DNA of 64,000 nt from Pseudomonas sp. MM211 (GCF_020386635.1 NZ_CP081942.1:1550001-1614000), one strand, 5' to 3'; positions 42,933-56,313 are shown, counted from the stretch's first letter. The notes: generated by a model not told the origin, from the sequence alone. Numbers and translations: made by a program.

Positions 42933-43405
42933 AGTTTGCGCGCATAGGTCAAGCCTGCCCAAGCACCAAATATGGCAGATGTCGGCACTACTACTATCCA
43001 TATAAATTCAAATCTCCCTGACTTTCCAGATGCTAATGCTAATAAATAAAATCCGCCATAAATAACAATGCCAATGAGTATGCTGAGAACTATTATTGCA
43101 ACTATCTTCGTCCTGGTGGTTACGTTGTATTTTGACAGAAAACAAAAAACTCTACCTGTGAAATATGTTAGCAGCAATGAATATGCCGCTAATGGAATTA
43201 TACCCGGCAGGAAACCAAATGATGGAATAAATACCATTAGGTATGCAGCTATTATAGTGATAAGTAAGGTTCCGAGTACCTCAGATGTACCTAGGCCGGG
43301 TTTTGAACCTGAGAAGTAATGTGACAATAAACCTATAAGTACGAATATCGTGGCGCTAAATAAAGGGCCAAGTACTAAAGTTCGAATAAAAATGTATTTT
43401 TTCAT
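42923..43405 (-). CDS. Cassette 8 multi-pass membrane protein
   Basis: 160 residues with about five hydrophobic helices (TLVLGPLFSATIFVLIGLLS; IAAYLMVFIPSFGFLPGIIP; IVAIIVLSILIGIVIYGGFY; WIVVVPTSAIFGAWAGL). Low GC and Ile-rich, unlike the host genes, so a likely foreign origin. No family recognised. The stop is inside attC3. Confidence 0.75.
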   Translation of the reverse strand: MKKYIFIRTLVLGPLFSATIFVLIGLLSHYFSGSKPGLGTSEVLGTLLITIIAAYLMVFIPSFGFLPGIIPLAAYSLLLTYFTGRVFCFLSKYNVTTRTKIVAIIVLSILIGIVIYGGFYLLALASGKSGRFEFIWIVVVPTSAIFGAWAGLTYARKLPN

Positions 43406-43409
43406 AATA

Positions 43410-43485
43410 TCCTAACGATAAGCTAAGGGGCGGGCTTTAGCCCGTCCCAGTGAGCGCAGCGAACGGTTTTAACCACTTGTTAGAG
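43410..43485 (-). other. attC4
   Basis: 76-bp attC with arm GACGGGCTAAAGCCCGCC; minus-strand opening CTCTAAC, end GTTAGGA. Belongs to cassette 7. Confidence 0.9.
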
Positions 43486-43488
43486 GCG

Positions 43489-43737
43489 TTACTCGGAGAC
43501 CGAGATTTTTACCCCTATTGACTCAAGCGTAAGTATTAGCGCGTTAGCGGACTCGGCGCTAATTATTTTTATTTCTAAAACCTCTTTCTTTCTGATATTC
43601 CGTGCTGCGCGCTTTAATTCAGTGCCTTTGAGATTTGTACAAAGTCCAAGCCGATATACGAAAGACTCCAGCGACCAGTGGGATTCCTCAACCCAACCTA
43701 GCTCCGCTGACCACGACTCGATGCGCAGTGTCGTCAT
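43489..43737 (-). CDS. Cassette 7 hypothetical protein
   Basis: 82 residues. A Trp-rich N-terminus (RIESWSAELGWVEESHWSLE) is followed by a basic helix (KGTELKRAARNIRKKEVLE) and a C-terminal ANALILTLESIGVKISVSE. The last part resembles ribosomal L7/L12-like or similar small alpha/beta folds, but no family can be named. It starts six bases past attC5 and stops four bases before attC4. Confidence 0.7.
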   Translation of the reverse strand: MTTLRIESWSAELGWVEESHWSLESFVYRLGLCTNLKGTELKRAARNIRKKEVLEIKIISAESANALILTLESIGVKISVSE

Positions 43738-43743
43738 GCATGC

Positions 43744-43820
43744 CTCTAACGATTAAGCTAAGGGGCGGGCTTTAGCCCGTCCCAGTGAGCGAAGCGAACG
43801 ATTTGAACCACTTGTTAGGT
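43744..43820 (-). other. attC5
   Basis: 77-bp attC of the common type (minus-strand opening ACCTAAC, end GTTAGAG). The right arm carries GCTTAATC instead of ACCAAAC, as in attC1. Belongs to cassette 6. Confidence 0.92.
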
Positions 43821-44132
43821 GTTGAGTGGAAATAGCCCGTTAATTTTACTAGCGACATCGGTACGATTGAAGATTTCGACACATGCCAATTGGCCTTTGA
43901 AAACATCAATTGTATATAAGCCATCGACTTGAGGGATTACATGCTTTAATGGTTTGTCCTGCCATGTTGATCTTTTTAACGTATAGAACGTGCCGCAATT
44001 ATCATCGCTGCAGGTACATCTCCCGACGATTTCCAAATCTATCAATGAAGATGCTAATTCATTTTCTCCAATTTCTTTTAATCCCAATTCTATTTCTTTG
44101 AATAATCCAGGTAGCGCTTGAGACAACCTCAT
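43815..44132 (-). CDS. Cassette 6 hypothetical protein
   Basis: 105 residues, soluble. Two close Cys motifs (GRCTCSDDNCGTFY) might bind metal. The C-terminal part (YTIDVFKGQLACVEIFNRTD) suggests beta strands. Not recognised. Its TAA lies within attC5. Confidence 0.7.
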   Translation of the reverse strand: MRLSQALPGLFKEIELGLKEIGENELASSLIDLEIVGRCTCSDDNCGTFYTLKRSTWQDKPLKHVIPQVDGLYTIDVFKGQLACVEIFNRTDVASKINGLFPLNT

Positions 44133-44142
44133 TCAGATTTAC

Positions 44143-44218
44143 ACCTAACGTTTGGTTAAGGGGCGGGCTTTAGCCCGTCCCAGTGAGCAAAGCGAACGGT
44201 TTGAACCACGAGTTAGGC
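44143..44218 (-). other. attC6
   Basis: 76-bp attC of the common type; minus-strand opening GCCTAAC, end GTTAGGT. Belongs to cassette 5. Confidence 0.92.
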
Positions 44219-44650
44219 GCTAGTTGCCACGATTTCATTGAGCGCGCCTCTGATTAATGGCTCTGACTCCGAAAATGACTTAACCCCTTCGCTGCATAGG
44301 TATATTTCATCTGATGCCCAGTGTAGTAGCTCACAAGCACGACCTTTTGAAATTAACGCCAATTGATAACAATGAAACCCGAATTCATTGAGATCAGCTG
44401 TTCTGTTTAGTGTTTCAAAAATCAGCCTCGCCAGCCGGGATATCTCAACTTCGCTTGCTTCGTTACGAGTAAAGTCTAGTTCTTTTGGACTAACTGGTAT
44501 CTCACCTAGCGCAAGATCAATAATAAAGCTGGGCGGTTCATCTGTGCTAAGTACTTTCTCATCTGCCCATGCGGTCAACTCCGCCATAGATACTGCCCCG
44601 ATGCGGTTAGCAAGGATCATGAATCTTGATTCACAGAGCAGTATGTTCAT
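44213..44650 (-). CDS. Cassette 5 hypothetical protein
   Basis: 145 residues, soluble, mainly helical (GAVSMAELTAWADEKVLSTD; FHCYQLALISKGRACELLHW). No motif of a known enzyme. The ATG is three bases from attC7 and the stop is in attC6. Codon use is AT-richer than in chromosomal neighbours. Confidence 0.72.
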   Translation of the reverse strand: MNILLCESRFMILANRIGAVSMAELTAWADEKVLSTDEPPSFIIDLALGEIPVSPKELDFTRNEASEVEISRLARLIFETLNRTADLNEFGFHCYQLALISKGRACELLHWASDEIYLCSEGVKSFSESEPLIRGALNEIVATSA

Positions 44651-44653
44651 AGC

Positions 44654-44785
44654 GCCTAACGCCGAGCTAAGCGGCAGTTTTTAAGTTGTGATTTTGTGGA
44701 AGCCTTTTGCGTAGCAAACCACAAAAGCGCGGCTTGAAAACTGTCCAGCACACGTAGTGTGCAGTGCTTGAGCGACTTGTTATAC
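44654..44785 (-). other. attC7, long and unlike the others
   Basis: 132 bp. On the minus strand it opens GTATAACAAGTCGCTCAAGC and ends CTTAGCTCGGCGTTAGGC. The inner arms (AAACTGTCCAGCA region versus AAAACTGCCGC; TTTTGTGGTTTGC versus GCAAACCACAAAA-like) build a long imperfect stem. This is close in style to Vibrio/Shewanella-type repeats rather than the Pseudomonas type. Belongs to cassette 4. Confidence 0.85.
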
Positions 44786-44798
44786 GCCTACGATTTTA

Positions 44799-45254
44799 CT
44801 ACTGATAATCACCCAAATAAAATTTTGTTTTTTCCCATTCATAGTCCTCTTCCATTCGATAGTCGAACTCTCTCGGATAGCTTTGGCTTGATACAACTTC
44901 TTGCAAGTATTCATTTGCCACTTCAGGGTCATAGACTCTAAATAGGATTTCGCGTGTTGCATTCCAGGTGACACGAGCAAGAAATAATGCATTGGGCTTT
45001 TCGGTATTACCACAAATACGCCGCTCAAGCTCTTCACCAAATGGGTCAACTATTTCACGCTCTTCAATGGACGGCATGCCATTTTCAATAAGATCTTTTA
45101 GATTTATGACTATTGATAAATGCCAAACAAATACTTCCTTTAGCTCACACTTTTTTAGAGCGGAATTTGCATAGACTATACCGGGCAAATTGTTCTGCGT
45201 GAACTTAAATAGCTCAGGTTTCTCTTCCGGGATTTCTAAAGTTATTTCTCTCAT
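44799..45254 (-). CDS. Cassette 4 protein, DUF695-like
   Basis: 151 residues, acidic. The segment ALFLARVTWNATREILFRVY followed by REFDYRMEEDYEWEKTKFYL resembles the C-terminal pattern of DUF695 proteins (D-x-x-W-x-x-x-x-FYL). Function of DUF695 is unknown. It carries an attC of a different lineage, so this cassette probably came from a marine gammaproteobacterial integron. An in-frame shadow gene in another frame (44780-45049) was discarded. Confidence 0.75.
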   Translation of the reverse strand: MREITLEIPEEKPELFKFTQNNLPGIVYANSALKKCELKEVFVWHLSIVINLKDLIENGMPSIEEREIVDPFGEELERRICGNTEKPNALFLARVTWNATREILFRVYDPEVANEYLQEVVSSQSYPREFDYRMEEDYEWEKTKFYLGDYQ

Positions 45255-45263
45255 TATTTACTC

Positions 45264-45339
45264 GTATAACGTTTGGTTAAGGGGCGGGCTTTAGCCCGTC
45301 CCAGCGAGCGGAGCGAGCGACTTGAACCACTAGTTAGAC
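45264..45339 (-). other. attC8
   Basis: 76-bp common-type attC. Its minus-strand opening is GTCTAAC and its end is GTTATAC, the latter matching the non-canonical opening of the long attC7. Belongs to cassette 3. Confidence 0.9.
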
Positions 45340-45618
45340 GCAGTGGTAAATCGAGCATTGAATGTGCAGGCGACGCCAAATGTACCTCAAGCCGAACCGA
45401 AAGGGTGGGCAACGAACGTGCGGGCGTTGGCAGATAAAGAAAGGTGAGGCGGTCAACGAGGCTTGCTCCGGCGATGGGCCGGTAAGGCCACTGCAGAACG
45501 CTGCGGACATTCAGCTGACTGGTGCGCCGATGCCTAATGCTTGTAGCTGCGCAAAGGTTTGGCTGATGAACTGATTTAATGCTTCCGTGCATATAAAACC
45601 ACCAAAACGAATAACCGT
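45340..45618 (-). other. Cassette 3, no convincing coding gene
   Basis: About 280 bases between attC8 and attC9. Frames exist on both strands: 45254-45592 on minus, which runs through attC8, and 45362-45574 on plus (70 residues starting MCRRRQMYLKPNRKG). Neither has protein-like composition or a ribosome site, and the minus one ends in translated attC sequence. It may be non-coding, a decayed gene, or carry a promoter or RNA. Confidence 0.6.
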
Positions 45619-45693
45619 TTCTAACGTTTGGTTAAGGGGCCGCGGAACGCGGTCCGAACGAGCGAAGCGAGTGGCTTGAACCAGTTGTTAGAA
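45619..45693 (-). other. attC9
   Basis: 75-bp attC. Right arm as in the common type (CCTTAACCAAACGTTAG), inner arm CGGACCGCGTTCCGCGGCC related to attC1; minus-strand opening TTCTAAC. Belongs to cassette 2. Confidence 0.9.
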
Positions 45694-45702
45694 GCGCACC
45701 CA

Positions 45703-46059
45703 TTAACCTGGCAGGCTCATATTTTGTTTGTTTTTATGAATTCTTTGATTGGATAGCAGGAGGATGCTGAGAGAAATAAATATAAAGCAGATTGGATCAA
45801 CCCATAACGAAGTGCTCTGCCAGAGTGTCATCTCAAAATTGGCCGAAATCACTTGACCATCCTCGTTCTTTACATATGAAATCATTTGTTCGTTGAATGA
45901 TATTTTGTGCATTACTCTTAGCGTTATCATTGCTGATGCGCTTAAGAACACTATGACGCCAGGGATTATGTATCTGGCTGCGAATAATGATATCCCTGCG
46001 ATAAAGAAAATAAGTAGCGCCGCGTCGTATCCGTAGTCTGTCAGGTACTGAGTTATCAA
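45703..46059 (-). CDS. Cassette 2 membrane protein
   Basis: 118 residues with three membrane helices (AALLIFFIAGISLFAARYI; PGVIVFLSASAMITLRVM; WVDPICFIFISLSILLLSN). The loop between helices 2 and 3 (NEQMISYVKNEDGQVISAN) probably faces the periplasm or cytoplasm as a small domain. AT-rich. Unknown function. Confidence 0.75.
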   Translation of the reverse strand: MITQYLTDYGYDAALLIFFIAGISLFAARYIIPGVIVFLSASAMITLRVMHKISFNEQMISYVKNEDGQVISANFEMTLWQSTSLWVDPICFIFISLSILLLSNQRIHKNKQNMSLPG

Positions 46060-46066
46060 TTGACGC

Positions 46067-46141
46067 CTCTAACGTTTGGTTAAGGGGCGGCGGCACGCCC
46101 TCCCAGTGAGCGTAGCGAACGATTTAAACCACTTGTTAGGC
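46067..46141 (-). other. attC10
   Basis: 75-bp attC with a modified inner arm (GGGAGGGCGTGCCGCCGCCC); minus-strand opening GCCTAAC, end GTTAGAG. Belongs to cassette 1. Confidence 0.9.
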
Positions 46142-46147
46142 GTTCCG

Positions 46148-46456
46148 CTACTCATCTGATGTTCTCCAGTTCTTGAGGCAGTGCATACACTGTTTGGCAC
46201 GCCACGTTCGGAGTTGACCATTGCAGAATGGGCAATAAGCGATTTTTAGTTGGCACTTAGAGTACATACGATGATCCGCGTACTCCGTGAGGATGCTTCG
46301 ATCAACTCCCTCAATTTCAATGATTTTCTCCAGCGTAGTTTCTTTGCTTGAAATATTGAATTTACTCAGCAGTGAGAATGTTTCAACCGCAGGACAATAT
46401 GCAGTAATTAGTTTCCCGCATCTATTACATATCCTTCTGTCGTACTCTCGCTGCAT
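46148..46456 (-). CDS. Cassette 1 zinc-ribbon-like protein
   Basis: 102 residues. Two Cys groups are visible: an N-terminal CNRCGK with a nearby YCP, and a C-terminal YCPFCNGQLRTWRAKQCMHC that looks like a zinc ribbon. The middle is helical (ETTLEKIIEIEGVDRSILTE). It could bind nucleic acid or protein. First cassette in the transcription order, starting six bases beyond the GTTAGGC core at 46463-46469. Confidence 0.78.
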   Translation of the reverse strand: MQREYDRRICNRCGKLITAYCPAVETFSLLSKFNISSKETTLEKIIEIEGVDRSILTEYADHRMYSKCQLKIAYCPFCNGQLRTWRAKQCMHCLKNWRTSDE

Positions 46457-46462
46457 TTGGTT

Positions 46463-46469
46463 GCCTAAC
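46463..46469 (-). other. Orphan recombination core GTTAGGC (attI remnant?)
   Basis: A GTTAGGC core on the minus strand precedes cassette 1, but the sequence beyond it (CTAATCACT side) has no attC partner box or inner palindrome. It may be the core of an attI site or of a truncated attC. Confidence 0.55.
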
Positions 46470-46874
46470 AGTGATTAGATGGAGTTCTTCATTAGTGCGT
46501 TATGGCGGAATTCCGCATAACTCCCCTGCCTCATTAACGATGCAGGCTGGATTTCCATAGAAAACAATGAGTTGACACGTGAATACGCAGTGCCCCGCGT
46601 ATTCGCGCGACTTGTGTTCTGCACAGCATTTCTGCCCGGCGATGCAGGCGGCGATGTCGGGACGGAGGTACGAAGATAGGCGAGGTGCACTGCAAGTTCC
46701 TTTTGGCAATGGTTTACGCGTGCGGGCATCCACCCGCAGAGGGTTTTGACGATAAGAGGTTGCCTGACAAACGGCAAGTGCTTGCCGAGCAGTATGCTGC
46801 ACGTTGCGTTGCGGGACGGTACGTGCAGGCACGCTCGCGGATTACGCCTTCGGCTAATACGCCCTACGTAGCTG
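46470..46874. other. Non-coding flank beyond the array's proximal end
   Basis: About 400 bases without a supported gene. A near-perfect palindrome GTTATGGCGGAATTCCGCATAA lies at 46499-46521. A REP-like element at 46836-46868 is the inverse of that at 41116-41143. The only long frame (46500-46832 on minus, Cys-rich) has no ribosome site or recognisable motif. No integrase remnant (no R-H-R-Y motifs) could be seen. Confidence 0.6.
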
Positions 46875-47390
46875 TCAGTTGGCGTCCCAAGTGCAGTGCT
46901 TGGCGCCGTTGCTCGTGAACAGGTAGACAGTTACGTCGCCGCCTTGGCGGTGATGAGTCAGGCGCTTTGCTGGGAGAATTTCCCAGAGCCAGTCCAGGTC
47001 GGAGCCTGGATAGCGATCGCCGAAGGATGCCATGAATTCGGCCTTGTCGATGAAGTCTTCCCGGGAAGCGAAGCGCTCGAAGACGCAGAACCGGCCGTCG
47101 ATCCGCGGCCAGACACGGTCTTGCCAGGTCGGTAGTGCCGGTGTGGCGTAGACGATGATGTCTATCTCTTCCTGCGAACCTTCCATGGCGTCATTGGTTT
47201 CGATACCCAGCGCCTTGAGTTTGCCGGAAGCCAGGCAGGTGTCGCAGATGCAGTCGATCGTCTCGCGGCCGTAGAAGCCTCCGGCCGAGAACCACAGTCC
47301 AGACGCACTGCACAACGAGCAGGGCACCGCCTCGGCGAGGCGATAGGCGAAGTTGTCAGGGTCTCGAAAGTAGGGAAAGAGCATTAGCAC
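46875..47390 (-). CDS. CbrC family protein (UPF0167)
   Basis: 171 residues. The N-terminal FPYFRDPDNFAYRLAEAVPC, the CSLCSASG cluster and CICDTCLASGKL form the Cys-rich pattern of the CbrC/UPF0167 family. In E. coli CbrC is linked to colicin E2 tolerance. Zinc binding is probable from the Cys pairs. It lies next to the cassette region but has no attC and normal GC. Its end meets the repeat-bearing spacer, and SelO lies four bases beyond its start. Confidence 0.85.
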   Translation of the reverse strand: MLMLFPYFRDPDNFAYRLAEAVPCSLCSASGLWFSAGGFYGRETIDCICDTCLASGKLKALGIETNDAMEGSQEEIDIIVYATPALPTWQDRVWPRIDGRFCVFERFASREDFIDKAEFMASFGDRYPGSDLDWLWEILPAKRLTHHRQGGDVTVYLFTSNGAKHCTWDAN

Positions 47391-47394
47391 GGCC

Positions 47395-52199
<4,805 letters not shown>

Positions 52200-52261
52200 G
52201 ATCGCGGGGGTGGAGTCCTGCTGAGTCTACAGACTGGTGGGGAGTCCCGCGCGGCGATCTG

Positions 52262-54004
52262 TCAGAACGATAGACCGGGCCCCGGGCGGGCGCCTTCGGG
52301 GAATCTGACGCCGACCTTGCGGATCTTGTTCCCGTCCATCTCCGCGACCGTCCAGGTAAGGCCCTGCCACTCGACCTGATCGCCTACCACTGCGCCGCCG
52401 CCGACTTGTTGGGCAATGAAGCGGCCCAACTCTAGCGAGCTGTCCAGGCCTTCAGTAGACAGGCCATAGAGCGCCGCGATCGCGCCTAGCTGCGCATCGC
52501 CTTCGAGCACGAAATCACCGAAGAAGCGCAGATCCAGGCCACGTTGCGGCGCCTGGCTGAACAGTTTGCCGAGGGTCGGTAGGTCGTGTTCATGGCCGAT
52601 CACGCAGAGCATGTCGCCGGCTTCCAGTACGGTGCTGCCCGAGGGGTGCAGCAACTGGTGATTGCGGAACAGGGCAGCGACGCGGGTGGCTTCGGGCATC
52701 TTCAGGTCACGCAGGTGCGCGCCGATGCACCACTTTTCAGCGCCCAGGCGATAGACGAACAGCTCCCACTGGCTGGTTGGATGCACCTCCAGGCCGGCGC
52801 GGGAAATCGGTGCCGGGTCCGGCGGCACCGTGACTTTCAATAGCTTGGCCACCCACGGCAGGCTGGCGCCCTGCAGCAGCAGCGAGACCAGCACGATGAA
52901 GAACGCCAGGTTGAAATACAGCTGCGCGTTGGGCAGGCCGGCCATCATCGGGAACACGGCAAGAATGATCGGCACCGCACCGCGCAGGCCGACCCAGGCG
53001 ATGAACACTTTCTCGCGATTGTGGAAGGCGCGGAACGGAATCAGGCCGACCATCACCGATAGCGGGCGGGCGAAGAGAATCATCCACAGCGCCAGGCCCA
53101 GGGCGGGCAGGGCGATGGGCAGCAGATCGTGTGGGGTGACCAGCAGCCCGAGCACCAGGAACATGCCGATCTGCGCTAACCAGGCCATGCCATCGAGCAT
53201 GTGCAGGATGCCGTGGCGAGAACGAATCGGCCGGTTGCCCAGCACCAGACCGCACAGGTACACGGCCAGGAAACCGCTGCCATGCAGGGCGTTGGTCAGT
53301 GCGAAGACCAGCAGCCCGCCGCTGACCACCAGTAGCGGATACAGGCCGTGAGCCAGCTCGAGGCGATTGATGATTTTCAGCAGCAGCCAGCCGCCGCCCA
53401 GGCCGAGCACCGCACCGATGCCGAACTCCTGCACGAGGTGACCGAGGAAACTCAGGTGGAATTCGCCCTGACCCTTGGCGAGCATGTCGATCAGAGTCAC
53501 GGTGAGGAACACCGCCATCGGATCGTTGCTGCCGGACTCGATTTCCAGGGTCGCGCTGACCCGCTCGTTGAGGCCCTTGCCACCGAGCAGCGAGAACACC
53601 GCCGCGGCGTCCGTAGAGCCGACGATGGCGCCGATCAGTAGGCCCTGCATCAGGCTCAGGTCGAACAGCCAGGCCGCGACCATGCCGGTCAGCCCGGTGG
53701 TGATCAGCACGCCGACCGTGGCCAGCGACAACGCCGGCCACAAGGCCACCCGGAAGCTGCCGACGCGGGTGCGCACGCCGCCGTCGAGCAGGATGATGGC
53801 CAGGGCCAGGTTGCCCACCAGGTAGGCGGTCGGGTAATTGTTGAAGATGATGCCGCCACCATCGACGCCCGCCACCATGCCGACGGCCAGGATGATGACC
53901 AGAATCGGGATGCCGAGACGCGAGGACAGCGAGCTGACCATGATGCTCGCGCCCACCATCAGGGCACCGACCAGAAGCAGGCTGTTGATCGTACTGGCAT
54001 CCAA
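52262..54004 (-). CDS. cvrA: K+/H+ antiporter, CvrA/NhaP2 type
   Basis: 580-residue CPA1 antiporter with about 12 helices (residues 1-400). The conserved [25 protein letters not shown] and [14 protein letters not shown] motifs contain the ion-coupling Asp residues. The cytoplasmic tail has an RCK_C domain (about 405-490) and a CorC_HlyC-type domain at the end. It exchanges K+ for protons in osmotic and pH adaptation. It lies upstream of the channel gene in the same direction, with 62 bases between. Confidence 0.93.
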   Translation of the reverse strand: MDASTINSLLLVGALMVGASIMVSSLSSRLGIPILVIILAVGMVAGVDGGGIIFNNYPTAYLVGNLALAIILLDGGVRTRVGSFRVALWPALSLATVGVLITTGLTGMVAAWLFDLSLMQGLLIGAIVGSTDAAAVFSLLGGKGLNERVSATLEIESGSNDPMAVFLTVTLIDMLAKGQGEFHLSFLGHLVQEFGIGAVLGLGGGWLLLKIINRLELAHGLYPLLVVSGGLLVFALTNALHGSGFLAVYLCGLVLGNRPIRSRHGILHMLDGMAWLAQIGMFLVLGLLVTPHDLLPIALPALGLALWMILFARPLSVMVGLIPFRAFHNREKVFIAWVGLRGAVPIILAVFPMMAGLPNAQLYFNLAFFIVLVSLLLQGASLPWVAKLLKVTVPPDPAPISRAGLEVHPTSQWELFVYRLGAEKWCIGAHLRDLKMPEATRVAALFRNHQLLHPSGSTVLEAGDMLCVIGHEHDLPTLGKLFSQAPQRGLDLRFFGDFVLEGDAQLGAIAALYGLSTEGLDSSLELGRFIAQQVGGGAVVGDQVEWQGLTWTVAEMDGNKIRKVGVRFPEGARPGPGLSF

Positions 54005-54181
54005 GGCGGCGTGACTCCCGGGTCATGAGGCGAGCCCGATTCTAGCCTGCGTGTTGGCGCCGCTGTCAAAAATAGTTACAACTCAATGGGCTGCCGAATT
54101 ATCTGCCTGAAGCCGCTGCTTGAGGCGCGGTGCACGTATCTGCCTTTCAGGAGCTGTCGCGTATCGAGGGGAGCGTTCAAG

Positions 54182-54203
54182 CGGCACTGCAGGAGCAGTG
54201 CCG
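54182..54203. other. Perfect hairpin after ppx
   Basis: CGGCACTGC (54182-54190) pairs with GCAGTGCCG (54195-54203) around AGGA, 12 bases beyond the ppx stop. No T run follows on either strand, so it may be an mRNA end stabiliser rather than an intrinsic terminator. Confidence 0.6.
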
Positions 54204-54214
54204 TTCTCACCGCA

Positions 54215-55720
54215 TCAGCGTACGGTGAGGGTAATGTCGATGCGCTTGAGCCAGTCGGCTTCGCTTTCGAAATCCGCCTGAGTCAGCGGATTGGCGGCCA
54301 GCCAGCCATCGGGAAACTGAATCGCCAGGCTGGTAGGGCCAGCTTTCAAGCGCACGGTCGGCATGTTCTGGCTGCCACGGATGTGGTGGAACAGGATGGC
54401 GAAACGCAGCAGTACACAGAGGCGCACCAGCTTCACGCCATCCTCGCCGAAGTCGGTGAGCTTGTCCTTGGGGATGTTGCGGCGGTGGCCACGCACCAGC
54501 AGGGCCAGCATCTGCTGATCCTGGCGCGAGAAACCGGACAGATCCGAGTGCTCGATCAGGTAGGCGCCATGCTTGTGGTACTGGTAGTGGGCGATATCCA
54601 GGCCGACTTCATGCACTTTGGCCGCCCAGCTGAGCAATTCGCGGTGCCAGTCGTCGGTCAGCTCCCAATCCTTCGCCACTTTGTCCAGGGCGGAAAGCGC
54701 TTTGGCTTCGACGCGCGCGGCCTGCTCCTGATCGACGTGATAACGCTCCATGAACGCCGACAGCGTGCGCTCGCGTACGTCCTCATGCTGATGACGGCCG
54801 AGCAGGTCATAAAGCACGCCTTCACGCAGGGCACCTTCGGAGTGGCTCATGCGGTTCAGTTCACAGGCATCGAAGATGGCCTCGAGAATCGCCAGCCCCG
54901 CCGGGAAGATTGGCCGGCGATCCGGCTTCAGGCCGTCCAGATCGAGGCGTTCGACGTCACCGCACTTGAACACTTTGCGCTTGAGCCAGGCCAGGCCTTC
55001 GCTGGTCACTTCGCCGTTGGTGCTCAGCCCTGCAGACTGGATCGCCAGGCCGATGGCCTTGATGGTGCCCGAGGCGCCCACCGCATCCTGCCAGCCGAGG
55101 CGGGCCAGGCCGTGCTCGATGCCCATGATTTCCAGGCGCGCAGCGGTGTATGCCTGCGCATAGCGTGCCGGGGTAATCTTGCCGTCCTTGAAGTAACGCT
55201 GTGTGTAGCTTACGCAGCCCATCTGCAGGCTTTCGCGCAGCAGCGGCTCGAAACGCTGGCCGATGATGAATTCGGTGCTGCCGCCACCGATATCGGCCAC
55301 CAGGCGTTTACCGGGTGTGTCGGCAATGGTGTGGGAGACGCCGAGGTAGATCAGCCGCGCTTCCTCGCGACCGGAGATAACTTCCACCTGATGGCCCAGC
55401 AGCGCCTCGGCGCGGCGGATGAACTCGGCCCGGTTGCGGGCTTCGCGCAGCGCATTGGTGCCGACGATACGCACGGCGCCCTGGGGCAGGCTGTTGGTCA
55501 GTTGGGCAAAGCGGCGCAGGCAGTCGAGACCGCGCTGCATGGCTTCTTCGCTGAGCAGGCGCTGTTCATCGATACCCGCCGCCAACTGCACCTTGTCACC
55601 GAGCCGCTCGAGAATACGGATTTCGCCATGATCGGCCTTGGCCAGCACCATGTGGAAGCTGTTGGAGCCCAGGTCGATGGCGGCGACCAGGGGAAAGGAC
55701 TCAGCATGGGTGTGCGGCAT
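54215..55720 (-). CDS. ppx: Exopolyphosphatase
   Basis: 501-residue Ppx/GppA enzyme that releases phosphate from polyphosphate ends. The ASKHA phosphate-binding motifs are clear: [13 protein letters not shown] (P-loop 1) and [14 protein letters not shown] (P-loop 2). The C-terminal HD-like part has [20 protein letters not shown] and [11 protein letters not shown]. It diverges from trxA. The polyphosphate kinase gene is not adjacent in this window. Confidence 0.95.
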   Translation of the reverse strand: MPHTHAESFPLVAAIDLGSNSFHMVLAKADHGEIRILERLGDKVQLAAGIDEQRLLSEEAMQRGLDCLRRFAQLTNSLPQGAVRIVGTNALREARNRAEFIRRAEALLGHQVEVISGREEARLIYLGVSHTIADTPGKRLVADIGGGSTEFIIGQRFEPLLRESLQMGCVSYTQRYFKDGKITPARYAQAYTAARLEIMGIEHGLARLGWQDAVGASGTIKAIGLAIQSAGLSTNGEVTSEGLAWLKRKVFKCGDVERLDLDGLKPDRRPIFPAGLAILEAIFDACELNRMSHSEGALREGVLYDLLGRHQHEDVRERTLSAFMERYHVDQEQAARVEAKALSALDKVAKDWELTDDWHRELLSWAAKVHEVGLDIAHYQYHKHGAYLIEHSDLSGFSRQDQQMLALLVRGHRRNIPKDKLTDFGEDGVKLVRLCVLLRFAILFHHIRGSQNMPTVRLKAGPTSLAIQFPDGWLAANPLTQADFESEADWLKRIDITLTVR

Positions 55721-55973
55721 GATCAGTTTATCTCGAGGCAGAACCCCGTCATCGTGCCACGATAGGGCGCGCGCGCCAACGCATACTGCGGCTGTGGGGT
55801 GGTGGATTGTGTGGTCGGCACGTTGTGCCGCGTGGCCTGCCTGGGGTATTTCCCATCGTTATTGTTGATAGGCGACATGGCTACGCTCAATGGCGCGCGC
55901 CTTCCTGTGTCAGCCTAGCCGGGCTATGATGGCGCCACTTTATCGTTATTGCCCGCGAACACGGAGACTTCCC
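55721..55973. promoter_or_regulatory. Divergent ppx/trxA promoter region
   Basis: 253 bases without a gene. A TATGAT -10 candidate for trxA lies at 55925-55930, with TTCCTG at 55902-55907 as a weak -35 at 17-bp spacing. The trxA ribosome site is ACGGAGA just before 55974. Confidence 0.55.
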
Positions 55974-56300
55974 ATGAGTGAATTCATCACCAACGTCAGC
56001 GATGCCAGCTTCGACCAGGATGTCATCCAGGCAGATGGCCCGGTACTGGTCGACTACTGGGCTGAGTGGTGCGGCCCGTGCAAGATGATTGCACCGGTTC
56101 TGGACGAAATTTCCAAGGAATACCAGGGCAAGCTGAAGATCTGCAAACTGAACATCGACGAAAATCAGGACACCCCGCCGAAGTACGGCGTGCGTGGTAT
56201 CCCGACTCTGATGCTGTTCAAGAACGGCAGTGTCGAAGCTACCAAGGTCGGCGCTCTGTCCAAGTCGCAGCTGGCCGCTTTCATCGACGCCAACCTGTAA
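55974..56300 (+). CDS. trxA: Thioredoxin 1
   Basis: 108-residue thioredoxin, the general cytosolic disulfide reductant. The active site is [11 protein letters not shown] and the cis-Pro loop is [10 protein letters not shown]. Length and sequence are typical. The start at 55974 ([10 protein letters not shown]) is the usual one. A strong terminator follows within 14 bases, so rho has its own transcript. Confidence 0.97.
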   Translation: MSEFITNVSDASFDQDVIQADGPVLVDYWAEWCGPCKMIAPVLDEISKEYQGKLKICKLNIDENQDTPPKYGVRGIPTLMLFKNGSVEATKVGALSKSQLAAFIDANL

Positions 56301-56313
56301 GCTGCCCCGAAAG

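Larger units (their letters stand above)
41808..46469 (-). mobile_element. Integron gene-cassette array without integrase (CALIN-type)
   Basis: Eleven small genes, all on the minus strand, are separated by ten attC sites. Nine of these are about 76 bp and share the core CACTGGGACGGGCTAAAGCC followed by GCCCCTTAACCAAACGTTAG or close variants; one is 132 bp and unrelated. Each site opens with an RYYYAAC-type box after a gene stop and closes with GTTRRRY just before the next gene. In this orientation attI and intI should lie to the right of 46469, but no tyrosine recombinase is found there or elsewhere in the window. Several cassettes are AT-rich compared with the flanks. Confidence 0.93.

Noticed and set aside
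44780..45049. 89-codon minus-strand frame overlapping the DUF695-like gene
   Set aside because: It lies in another frame inside a longer gene with better protein character.
45254..45592. 112-codon minus-strand frame in cassette 3
   Set aside because: Its last 30 or so codons are translated attC8 and it continues to the next cassette start, so a genuine gene is unlikely.
41808..46469. Regularly spaced repeats taken first as a CRISPR array
   Set aside because: Repeats are about 76 bp with attC boxes, and the spacers are genes of 80-160 codons on one strand. No cas genes.
46500..46832. Cys-rich 110-codon frame on the minus strand, considered as an integrase relic
   Set aside because: No tyrosine-recombinase motif, no ribosome site and a composition unlike a protein.
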